Assembly (NCBI GenBank): GCA_000434055.1 | Contig: HF999643.1 | Coordinates: 139,289 to 196,803 of the forward strand | From: Ruminococcus sp. CAG:488 | Lineage (GTDB): Bacteria; Bacillota; Clostridia; Oscillospirales; Acutalibacteraceae | DNA length: 57,515 nucleotides | Reading direction: 5' to 3' | Shown here: positions 33,723 through 41,163 of the stretch, piece by piece | Numbering within the stretch: the first letter of the stretch is position 1 | Layout of the letters: each line of letters begins with the position of its first letter | Made by a program: the position numbers and the translations under genes | Notes under the pieces: generated by a model | The model's database searches: none | What the model saw: only the letters and a program-made list of their open reading frames with translations | Told to the model about the DNA's origin: nothing

Positions 33723-35012
33723 TCAGTTTTGTACAATTACAGCCGAATAAGATCCGCTCACCCAACAATTTTTTGAATTTTTGAGAGTCACGGTAACCGG
33801 TACAGTGTTCTCCCCTTCTTCAAGCTTTATATTGGTGAGATTGATATTTACTTCAAGCATATTTGCATTGACGCTTGCAAGTGCCGTCTGCGTTCCGACA
33901 ACGGTAACCGAACCGATAGAGCTGAGGTCGACATTTCCGGCACTGACGCCCGAGCCGCCGGTAATCATAATTGAATTTATATTCGGTTCAAGCTTTTTTG
34001 TCGAGAGTCCGTCGGTATTGACTTCAACGTTGAACGAGGTCGTTCCGTCAAGGAATTTAGCGGTTTTAACATTCGATGCAATGAACGTAAAGCTGCCGTT
34101 TGAGGGCGTAATATTGGCAAAATCAATTGTGCCTATCTCAAGCGAATTGGTAGTGTCGGAACCGTTCTGTAAAACAGCAACCCTGACCCTGCTCGGAGAA
34201 ATACTGTACAGCAGAGGACTGTTGATATAATCAGAAGGTGTGTTCTTGAACGAAACGGAAACGGCTGATGTCTGCATTTTATAAACAGGAAGCGTTACAG
34301 GTACAGTTAAGCGGCTCTCGCCGTTGATTTTAACATATTTGGAATCAAGATCACTGCCGTTGCTGAGAACAACAGAAGCATCAATTGTTTCGCTTTGTGT
34401 AAGCTTCTTTTCAATGGGAATATCGGCATAAGCGGCGGTAATTGAATTAACCTCCGTCTGTGCTCCCGAAACCTTAACGGTTTTTGTCTCATAAATTATA
34501 TCCGCCTTATCGAACATATAATCGTCGGCGGTGTAGTCATCAAGCTCCGAAATAATTCTCGGAGTTACCTCAACTTCCTTCTCGGCATATTTATCGAAGT
34601 AAACCTCAATATAGTCCGTTGATTTTGAAATAATTTCATAGTCGGCATTTGCGTCCTTGGCTGTTACCTTAACAACGAGACTGTGCTTTCCAGCAGAATC
34701 GACATAAGCGGTCTGCGCCGTCGCTTCAAAATCGTCCGCCGTCAAAAGATCTCCGCCAACGATGTAACGGTTGCCCCTGACGGTGACGTTAATCGTGTAA
34801 TCGCTCTGGCCGAAGATCTGCAAGCCGAGCTTATCGGGAACGCTGTTGTTCATGTCGATTTTAACGGGAATGTCCTTAATTTCATTCTCGATAACGGGCG
34901 CATATTCAAGCGCAACAACGATCCAGAAAATGAATGCGACGAGAATTGAAAAAACTACGAGAAATTTTGTGTTGGAAAAGAGCTGTCTTAAGCTCAACTT
35001 TTTTAATTTCAT
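33723..35012 (-). CDS. cdaR: YbbR-domain protein, regulator of diadenylate cyclase (CdaR)
   Basis: The 429-residue protein has an N-terminal membrane helix (FLVVFSILVAFIFWIVVAL) and an outside part made of four YbbR-type beta domains (about 45-130, 140-225, 235-325 and 335-425). In Bacillus and Listeria CdaR binds and modulates CdaA at the membrane. Its ATG overlaps the cdaA stop as ATGA. The usual third gene of the group, glmM, is not present; a strong terminator follows instead. Confidence 0.93.
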   Translation of the reverse strand: MKLKKLSLRQLFSNTKFLVVFSILVAFIFWIVVALEYAPVIENEIKDIPVKIDMNNSVPDKLGLQIFGQSDYTINVTVRGNRYIVGGDLLTADDFEATAQTAYVDSAGKHSLVVKVTAKDANADYEIISKSTDYIEVYFDKYAEKEVEVTPRIISELDDYTADDYMFDKADIIYETKTVKVSGAQTEVNSITAAYADIPIEKKLTQSETIDASVVLSNGSDLDSKYVKINGESRLTVPVTLPVYKMQTSAVSVSFKNTPSDYINSPLLYSISPSRVRVAVLQNGSDTTNSLEIGTIDFANITPSNGSFTFIASNVKTAKFLDGTTSFNVEVNTDGLSTKKLEPNINSIMITGGSGVSAGNVDLSSIGSVTVVGTQTALASVNANMLEVNINLTNIKLEEGENTVPVTVTLKNSKNCWVSGSYSAVIVQN

Positions 35013-35905
35013 TTCTTAAATTTCTCCTTTACATTGGTAAGAAGAACGGAAAAGAATGATTTCTTTTCTTTGCCGGAATTATCGGGAAGAATGTAATCCA
35101 TAAGTCTTTCCATAAGAACGCCGTCGGAAACTCCCCTCTCAAGCTCACCGCCGCAGGCAATGGAAATCTTGCCCGTTTCTTCGGAAACAACAACGGCAAC
35201 GGCATCGCTTTTTTCTGAAATTCCGAGCGAAGCTCTGTGCCTTGTGCCAAGCTCGCTGCTGAGTAAATTATTATCAGTCAGAGGAAGAATACAGCCGGCC
35301 GCCTTGATTCTGCCGTCACGTATAACCACTCCGCCGTCATGGAGAGCGGAATTGGGGAAAAACAGAGAATTTATAAGCTCCCTTGAAACCTTGGCGTCAA
35401 CGACCGTACCGGTGTTAATTATATCGCCGAGCATCGTGTTGCGTTCAAAAATAATCAAAGCGCCGATTTTTTTATCGCTCATATAACGGCAAGCTTTACA
35501 AATTTCAAGCACAGCTCTTTTCTTTCTCTCATAGAGTGCGTCGCCCTGCTGAGCGCCGAAAAAGTTAAGAAAAGCGAACCTGCTGCGTCCCATGGATTCG
35601 AGCGCATGACGAATCTCCGGTGTAAACAGAATAATAAGCACCAGAATAAAATCGCGTAAAATCGTCTTGAAAAGATAAGTGCTCGCCTGCATGTTCAAAA
35701 GGCTGATTATCGCATAAATAATTGCGACAAGAACAAGTCCTTTGACAATTTGAATTCCTCTTGTTTCTTTAAGCATTTTAATTGCACTGAAAACAAGAAA
35801 TGCAACAAAAGCGATATCAAGCGTATCTGTTATTATATTGTAGGAAGAAAACAGAGCCAGCAATCTGTCCCAAAGGACGCTGACATTATCAATTAAAGCA
35901 TTCAT
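35009..35905 (-). CDS. cdaA: Diadenylate cyclase CdaA (c-di-AMP synthase)
   Basis: The 298 residues have three N-terminal membrane helices (about 29-45, 54-72 and 80-95) and a DisA_N cyclase domain. The ATP-binding motifs DGGVVIRDGR (from residue 190) and GTRHRASLGIS (RHR at 222-224) are intact. It makes c-di-AMP from two ATP, a signal for potassium and turgor control and cell-wall balance. A near-consensus promoter lies just upstream, overlapping the end of ispF, and CGGAG is six bases before the ATG. Confidence 0.96.
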   Translation of the reverse strand: MNALIDNVSVLWDRLLALFSSYNIITDTLDIAFVAFLVFSAIKMLKETRGIQIVKGLVLVAIIYAIISLLNMQASTYLFKTILRDFILVLIILFTPEIRHALESMGRSRFAFLNFFGAQQGDALYERKKRAVLEICKACRYMSDKKIGALIIFERNTMLGDIINTGTVVDAKVSRELINSLFFPNSALHDGGVVIRDGRIKAAGCILPLTDNNLLSSELGTRHRASLGISEKSDAVAVVVSEETGKISIACGGELERGVSDGVLMERLMDYILPDNSGKEKKSFFSVLLTNVKEKFKK

Positions 35906-35934
35906 ATTTTTCTCCGATAATTTATTTTTTTATG

Positions 35935-35963
35935 ATTATAACACACAAATTATATTTTATCAA
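35935..35963 (-). promoter_or_regulatory. Promoter of cdaA-cdaR, embedded in the end of ispF
   Basis: On the minus strand TTGATA (35958-35963), a 17-base spacer and TATAAT (35935-35940) match sigma-A consensus closely. The -35 box lies in the last codons of ispF, so c-di-AMP synthesis can be transcribed independently of the upstream genes. Confidence 0.8.
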
Positions 35964-36423
35964 TAAGGCAGACGCAGTGAGCGGAAATTCCTTCTCCCCT
36001 GCCCGTGAAGCCCATTTCCTCCTCGGTAGTTGCCTTAACGCTGATGTTGTCGATTGAGGTCGAAAGAGCGGCGGCAATATTCATTCGCATTTCGGGGATA
36101 TACGGCTTCATCTTCGGCCTTTGAGCAATTACTGTTGCATCAACATTGATTACCTTGTATCCGTTGTCTCTGATTCTTTCAAAAACCTTACGAAGAAGCA
36201 CAAGACTGTCCGCATCGAGGAACTGAGGATCATTATCGGGAAACATTCCGCCTATATCGCCCAATGCACAGGCGCCGAGAAGCGAATCGCTTACGGCGTG
36301 AAGAAGAACATCGGCATCGGAATGTCCCAAAAGACCTTTTTCGTACGGTATTTTTACTCCGCCGATAATTAAATCACGGCCCTCAACGAGCTTATGTACA
36401 TCATATCCGTGGCCTATTCTCAT
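35950..36423 (-). CDS. ispF: 2-C-methyl-D-erythritol 2,4-cyclodiphosphate synthase
   Basis: A 157-residue enzyme of the MEP isoprenoid pathway. The metal and substrate motifs are RIGHGYDVHKL, GLLGHSDADVLLHAVSDSLLGA, DIGGMFPDNDP and VSVKATTEEEMGFTGRGEGI. It converts CDP-methylerythritol 2-phosphate to the cyclic diphosphate. The ATG overlaps the rnmV stop as ATGA with a GGAGGAG ribosome binding site. IspD is not in the window. Confidence 0.96.
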   Translation of the reverse strand: MRIGHGYDVHKLVEGRDLIIGGVKIPYEKGLLGHSDADVLLHAVSDSLLGACALGDIGGMFPDNDPQFLDADSLVLLRKVFERIRDNGYKVINVDATVIAQRPKMKPYIPEMRMNIAAALSTSIDNISVKATTEEEMGFTGRGEGISAHCVCLIDKI

Positions 36424-37013
36424 ATAATCTCCTCCGATTCGACAAGTTTCTTATACTCGTCATATGTAATAAATGTGTTTAAAATATCAAGCATCGCCTT
36501 TGTCGACATTCTTTCCGGCAGGTCAAGCTTTTTTAGCAAATCGGTTCTTTTCCTTTTGCTTTGAGTATCGCCTGTCAGTCCGTCGTCAAAAAAATCGTTA
36601 AGCGTAATTTTTTTGCTTTCGTTTGTTTCACTTTGAGAAACGCCTATTCCCGCTTTTTTGAAGGCTTCCTTAAGTATTTCCGCCGAAATGCCCTCAACTC
36701 CGAGCTTCCCTTCCTTTGAAGGAGAGTCCTTTCGCTTCTCTTTACCGTAAATATCGGGAATATACACGTTTGTAATATATTCCTTGGGAACAATAGAAGT
36801 AATAAAGTTTCTTATTACAAAGCCTGCGGAATCGCTGTCAGTCAGAATTGCGATTCCCTTTGTCTCGGCAAGCTTTCTGATAAGCTTCTGCTTGTCCTTA
36901 TCCTTGAAAATTCCGAAGCCCTCGGTCTCGATAATAATTCCGTCGATCATTGACGAGAGCTTGATTTTATCGTATCTGCCCTCGACGATTATGACCTTAT
37001 CAATTTTAATCAT
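36420..37013 (-). CDS. rnmV: Ribonuclease M5
   Basis: A 197-residue TOPRIM nuclease that matures 5S rRNA. The TOPRIM motifs are VIIVEGRYDKIKL (catalytic Glu) and AILTDSDSAGFVIRNFI (DxD). The C-terminal half has the DUF4093-type region ending in LDLPERMSTKAMLDILN. The middle contains a Ser/Lys-rich, weakly conserved linker (about 115-150). The ATG overlaps the holA stop as ATGA. Confidence 0.92.
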   Translation of the reverse strand: MIKIDKVIIVEGRYDKIKLSSMIDGIIIETEGFGIFKDKDKQKLIRKLAETKGIAILTDSDSAGFVIRNFITSIVPKEYITNVYIPDIYGKEKRKDSPSKEGKLGVEGISAEILKEAFKKAGIGVSQSETNESKKITLNDFFDDGLTGDTQSKRKRTDLLKKLDLPERMSTKAMLDILNTFITYDEYKKLVESEEII

Positions 37014-38056
37014 AATTTTTCACCGTTTGAAACAAGAAAAAGCTTTGTGATAGTTTGCTCAAGAACAAGCCTGCCGTTGACAGAGGTTGATTTTAAAAGT
37101 CTGTCGGCATCGTCGAGAACATCCAAAAATGTTCTGAGCTGAGCAATTGTATATTTGGACGCGGCTCTTGCGCCGTTTGTAAGCCTGAATTCCTTGTTGC
37201 GATAGTTGAAATCCTTGCCGGCGTCCTCGGCTCTGAATCCGCCGCTTGAATAGACCTTTGCACGGTACATATCGACATACGGAGTTATAAGCGCACCGAG
37301 AATGTTGACAGGCTCCTCTTTCATTGCAATGAGTGTGTCAAGAATATCCATCGCAAGGTCGCAGTTGCCGGAGGTCAAGGCTTTCGTAAGGTCAAAAACC
37401 CTCGCCTGAACGGTTTTTACAACAACGGCATCAATGTGCTCTTTTCCTATCTCGCCTTCCATTTTATATGCACAGATCTTGTCAAGCTCATTGATAATAA
37501 CGGTCATATCGTCACCGATAAGCGTCAGTAAATACCGTGCGTTGGACTGGGAAACAGTGCAGTTTCTTGAAGCCGCACCCTTTTCAACAAGCTTGATAAG
37601 CTGATTTAGTCCTGCGTGTTCAAAAGAAACGGAACAGCCGGCCTTGTCAATCTCCGCAAGTATTTTTTTGCCCTTTGCGCTTTTCATATTGACATCGGTG
37701 CTCGGATTTGAAATCAGAATAACGGTCGTATCGGGAATGTCGGAAATAAGCTTCAAAAACTTATCCGAGGTGTCGGCATTGAGACTGTCTGCGGCGAAAT
37801 CTTTTATCAAGATAAGAGTTCTATCGCTCATCATCGGAAGCGCTTCCGCCGGCTGAGCAACCTCATCAAAATCGATCTCTTTGCCGTCATACTGATGGAA
37901 ATTGAAGTCGGCAAATGAGGGATCGATCGCTTTTTTCCGTATGAGGGCGGTATAATGTCTTATAAGATATTTTTCGCTTCCGTAAAGAAAATACAAGCGT
38001 GCAAAATCACCCGAGCTTATTTGTTTTTTTAATTCAATTTCACTGAGCTGCGGCAT
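37010..38056 (-). CDS. holA: DNA polymerase III delta subunit
   Basis: About 348 residues of an AAA-like clamp-loader subunit without a functional Walker A motif. Family marks are ARLYFLYGSEKYLIRHYTA, LPMMSDRTLILIKDF, the C-terminal VFDLTKALTSGNCDLAMDIL and GALITPYVDMYRAK. It opens the beta clamp for loading onto DNA. The ATG at 38056 has GAGGAGG six bases ahead; a TTG two codons earlier is less likely. The rpsT gene that often neighbours it is missing. Confidence 0.94.
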   Translation of the reverse strand: MPQLSEIELKKQISSGDFARLYFLYGSEKYLIRHYTALIRKKAIDPSFADFNFHQYDGKEIDFDEVAQPAEALPMMSDRTLILIKDFAADSLNADTSDKFLKLISDIPDTTVILISNPSTDVNMKSAKGKKILAEIDKAGCSVSFEHAGLNQLIKLVEKGAASRNCTVSQSNARYLLTLIGDDMTVIINELDKICAYKMEGEIGKEHIDAVVVKTVQARVFDLTKALTSGNCDLAMDILDTLIAMKEEPVNILGALITPYVDMYRAKVYSSGGFRAEDAGKDFNYRNKEFRLTNGARAASKYTIAQLRTFLDVLDDADRLLKSTSVNGRLVLEQTITKLFLVSNGEKL

Positions 38057-38058
38057 TA

Positions 38059-40212
38059 TCAACCCTCCTCAACAATTATTTTATAATTATCATCTTTTAT
38101 TTTTACATCTATATTTCCGTATTTCTCCGTTGAAATCAAGCCCTTAACCTTAGTTTCTCCGGCTATAAGAACTTTTTCAAAATCAGAATCTTTATACAGC
38201 TCTGTACCGATAAAAATATCGCCGCTGAGGTATTTCTCAGGAATATTCTCAATATCGTCAACGCGAAGAAGAATACAAAACTCAACGTCCTGCGAATTGC
38301 AATATACAACGCTGTAATGTGAGTTTGAAACAAATTGAGCGTTCGTATTGTCGAAAAGCCTGATTTTCGCATTCTCCGCATTTGTGATCTTGTCCTGTGT
38401 TAACACTGATTTAAAAGACTTGTCGGCTTCGGAAACAATCACCTTTTCGGGATTATATTCCTTTATTAAGGATAAAACGCCTGACGAACAGCCGTTTTCG
38501 ACATCGGCAATAATAATATCGGGTTTAATATCATCAAGAGACGATGAAATGTATTTATTATCGCTTTGAGAGCAAATCAGTGCGTTTTTACCGTCCTGCG
38601 ATATCATAACGGCAACACTGTCTTCAACGTTAAGTACTCTGAAATAGGTATAGCCCGAATACTCAAAATGATAAAGCAATGTGCAAAATACGATCGTCAT
38701 TGTAAGTCCGACACAGGAAGCCTTGAAAGCTTTCTTGTTTTTGAAAACGATAAATGAGCCTGCAACGATCGCATAAAAAGCAATCACGCCGTAAGTCCAG
38801 AAAACATTTGATGTGTCAATCATCGCAAACGGCCAATGCGTAACATCACCGACCACTTTTATAATATATTTTGCAAAGCAGCCCGTCGCGACGGCGAAAA
38901 GATTGCCTGCGCCGCCGAGCGGATAAAGCAAGGCCGTAAATCCGCCGCAGAGCATACAAAGAGATGCAACGTAAGTTATTGATAGATTTGAAAAAATCGA
39001 ATAGACCGAAACATAGCCGATGAACACGATTATAAAACCCAAAGATGCAACGGTTGCACAAAATGAAACATAAACGGATTCAATAGCTGCTTTTATCAAT
39101 TTCTTTATAAAACCGCCCTCGAGCAAAGGTTCAAGCTTCTTTCTCAGCCACGGATTCAGCGCAACTATTCCGAAGGTGGATGAGAACGAAAGCAGGAATC
39201 CGATATCGGCAACAATCATCGGATTTATAATTCCGAGAATCAGCGCCGCAAAGCCGAGCGAGTTAATTGCGTCAGCTTTTCTTCTGAACAAATTGCCTAC
39301 GAGAATAACCAAGAGCATAATTCCCGCTCTGCAAACCGACGGCGAAAAGCCGGTTACACCCATAAAGAAAAGAGTAAAAGCAATACCAACTGCGGAATTG
39401 AGTCTTTTTCTTACGCCGAAAAGCTCAAGGATCTCATACAATCCCATTATCCAAACGGAAAGGTGCATACCCGAAACAGCGAACACCGGTGCGACTCCCG
39501 CCGCTCTGATATTTCCGAGAAGCTCGGTTGAAATATAATCCTTATTGCCTGTCAGCATTCCGACGGTCACTGCGCCGCAGTCATTCGGGAGCTTGTCGAG
39601 AATTCTGCCCTCAACGGTCTTTCTGAACTGTAATAAATGATAGCCAAGCGGCTTGCTTTCGGGGTTTATTATTTCAATCGGATAACCGTCATAATTGCTG
39701 ACATATCCTCCGAGAAAAATGCCTTTTGAATGATAATAAAGCTTTATATCTCTTGAAAACGAACCGATTTCATAAAGATTGACCTTCAGCTTAATCTTAT
39801 CATACGGCTCCGTATCAATGAACTGCGAAGCGGAAAGCCTGAGCTTCACCTCAAAATTCACACCGTCAATCTTCTCGGTTTTAACTGTGTAATAATACCG
39901 TGAATTTTTAAATTCAGGCTCGTCAAGAACTGTCGCCTCAATAACGGATTCTTTGTCCGTCAGGCTGTCGGCATAGGAAATCTTATAGTCGCTGAGCACC
40001 TCGAAGGAAACTCCCGAAAGAATGAGCACCGCCGCAATAAAGAAAGGCGTAACACGCTCACGGAGTTTGCCTATCGCAAGAGTTAACAGAAGTATTACAA
40101 TGCCTGCACCTATTGAAACGAATGAAAATTTGTCATCAAAATAGGTGCAGAGAAACAGAACCGATAATGACGAAAAGCCCATGATTGCCATGGGCCTGTA
40201 TTTTAAAGTCAT
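38059..40212 (-). CDS. comEC: ComEC/Rec2-family DNA-uptake channel protein with degenerate C-terminal domain
   Basis: The 717 residues begin with a few membrane helices and a DUF4131-type outside domain (about 70-190). The competence domain (about 210-480) includes NDCGAVTVGMLTGNKDYIS, APVFAVSGMHLSVWIMGL and GFSPSVCRAGIMLLV, which are family hallmarks, and about eight helices. The C-terminal 200 residues sit where a metallo-beta-lactamase domain is expected (YFRVLNVEDSVAVMISQDGK), but the HxHxDH motif is absent; the matching place reads IIIADVENGCSSG. ComEC is the inner-membrane channel for single-stranded DNA in transformation. No comEA or pilus genes are seen here. It overlaps the phosphoribosyltransferase stop as ATGA. 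Confidence 0.92.
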   Translation of the reverse strand: MTLKYRPMAIMGFSSLSVLFLCTYFDDKFSFVSIGAGIVILLLTLAIGKLRERVTPFFIAAVLILSGVSFEVLSDYKISYADSLTDKESVIEATVLDEPEFKNSRYYYTVKTEKIDGVNFEVKLRLSASQFIDTEPYDKIKLKVNLYEIGSFSRDIKLYYHSKGIFLGGYVSNYDGYPIEIINPESKPLGYHLLQFRKTVEGRILDKLPNDCGAVTVGMLTGNKDYISTELLGNIRAAGVAPVFAVSGMHLSVWIMGLYEILELFGVRKRLNSAVGIAFTLFFMGVTGFSPSVCRAGIMLLVILVGNLFRRKADAINSLGFAALILGIINPMIVADIGFLLSFSSTFGIVALNPWLRKKLEPLLEGGFIKKLIKAAIESVYVSFCATVASLGFIIVFIGYVSVYSIFSNLSITYVASLCMLCGGFTALLYPLGGAGNLFAVATGCFAKYIIKVVGDVTHWPFAMIDTSNVFWTYGVIAFYAIVAGSFIVFKNKKAFKASCVGLTMTIVFCTLLYHFEYSGYTYFRVLNVEDSVAVMISQDGKNALICSQSDNKYISSSLDDIKPDIIIADVENGCSSGVLSLIKEYNPEKVIVSEADKSFKSVLTQDKITNAENAKIRLFDNTNAQFVSNSHYSVVYCNSQDVEFCILLRVDDIENIPEKYLSGDIFIGTELYKDSDFEKVLIAGETKVKGLISTEKYGNIDVKIKDDNYKIIVEEG

Positions 40213-40748
40213 TTAAAGATAAGCGGAAGCTTCTCAAGGAAAACAATGTCGGTTCTGTCGGCAGCGTCGCCCTCGGCAAGAACAGCCGCCTTGGCAACGA
40301 TATTAACATCGAACTTGTTTACAAGCTCCTCAACGGATTCAAGTGACTTGCCCGTTGAAATAACGTCGTCGAGAATAACGATTTTCTTTCCTCTTATCTG
40401 CTCGCCGTCGGCACCGTCAAGAATGAGCTTCTGTTCGGTTGCCGTTGTGATAGATTTAACGGATACAGAAACGGGATTTTGCATATAAAGCTTCTCTTTT
40501 TTGCGAACAACAAAATATTTTTTGCCGCTCTGACGTGACATTTCATATGCAAGAGGTATGCTCTTAGCTTCGGGAGTTACGATATAATCGAACTCGGGAA
40601 GTTTCTTGAGAAGCTCCGAAGCTGCGGCAACGGTCAGTTCAACATCGCCGAAAATTATAAAGCCGGCAATTGAAACGCTCTCATTAAGCGGACAAACGGG
40701 AAGCTCTCTATCAAGTCCCGCAATTTTCATTTTGTATGTTTCTGACAT
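40209..40748 (-). CDS. Type I phosphoribosyltransferase, adenine-PRTase-like
   Basis: A 179-residue protein with the PRPP-binding motif KKIVILDDVISTGKSLES (about 120-137) and an N-terminal region DYIVTPEAKSIPLAYEMSRQSGKKYFVVRK like that of adenine phosphoribosyltransferases and the PRT domain of PurR. The base specificity is not fixed by sequence, so adenine salvage or a regulatory PRT are both possible. It has GAAAGGAAG as ribosome binding site. It precedes comEC with a 4-base overlap; a 59-base gap separates it from the HIT gene. Confidence 0.85.
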   Translation of the reverse strand: MSETYKMKIAGLDRELPVCPLNESVSIAGFIIFGDVELTVAAASELLKKLPEFDYIVTPEAKSIPLAYEMSRQSGKKYFVVRKKEKLYMQNPVSVSVKSITTATEQKLILDGADGEQIRGKKIVILDDVISTGKSLESVEELVNKFDVNIVAKAAVLAEGDAADRTDIVFLEKLPLIFK

Positions 40749-40807
40749 TTATAATACTTCCTTTCAAGCTTTTGACAAAAAATTACTTGCAATAATTGTT
40801 TCGTTTA

Positions 40808-41146
40808 TCAGCCTGCCGGCCAGCCGAATTCTCTGCCGCCCATAAGGTGAAAATGAAGATGCTTTACAGTCTGACCAGCGATATCGCCGCAGTTGTTGAC
40901 AATTCTGAAGCCGTCGTCAAGGCCTTCCTGCTTTGCAATTTTAGCCGCAACCTCAAAGATATGAGCCACAACATCACTGTTGCTCTCGTCGATCTCGGCT
41001 GCCGACTTGATATGTTGCTTCGGGATAATAAGAATATGTGTCGGTGCCTGAGGCGCGATATCACGGAATGCAAAAACCCGATCGTCCTCATAGACCTTGT
41101 TTGAAGGAATTTCCCCATTGATTATTTTGCAAAAAAGACAATCCAT
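40808..41146 (-). CDS. HIT-family protein (HinT-like purine nucleoside phosphoramidase)
   Basis: The 112 residues match the HinT type: N-terminal CLFCKIINGEIPSNKVYEDD, DIAPQAPTHILIIPKQHI and the histidine triad QTVKHLHFHLMGG. HinT removes AMP from adenylated amines and acyl-AMPs, including products of aminoacyl-tRNA synthetases; fittingly it follows alaS. The ribosome binding site is AGGAGG seven bases ahead of the ATG. Confidence 0.94.
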   Translation of the reverse strand: MDCLFCKIINGEIPSNKVYEDDRVFAFRDIAPQAPTHILIIPKQHIKSAAEIDESNSDVVAHIFEVAAKIAKQEGLDDGFRIVNNCGDIAGQTVKHLHFHLMGGREFGWPAG

Positions 41147-41163
41147 AACTATGCCTCCTAAAT

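Noticed and set aside
38059..40212. comEC as a pseudogene
   Set aside because: The frame is intact over 717 codons, the membrane competence domain is well kept and both ends are translation-coupled; only the C-terminal metal motif is lost.
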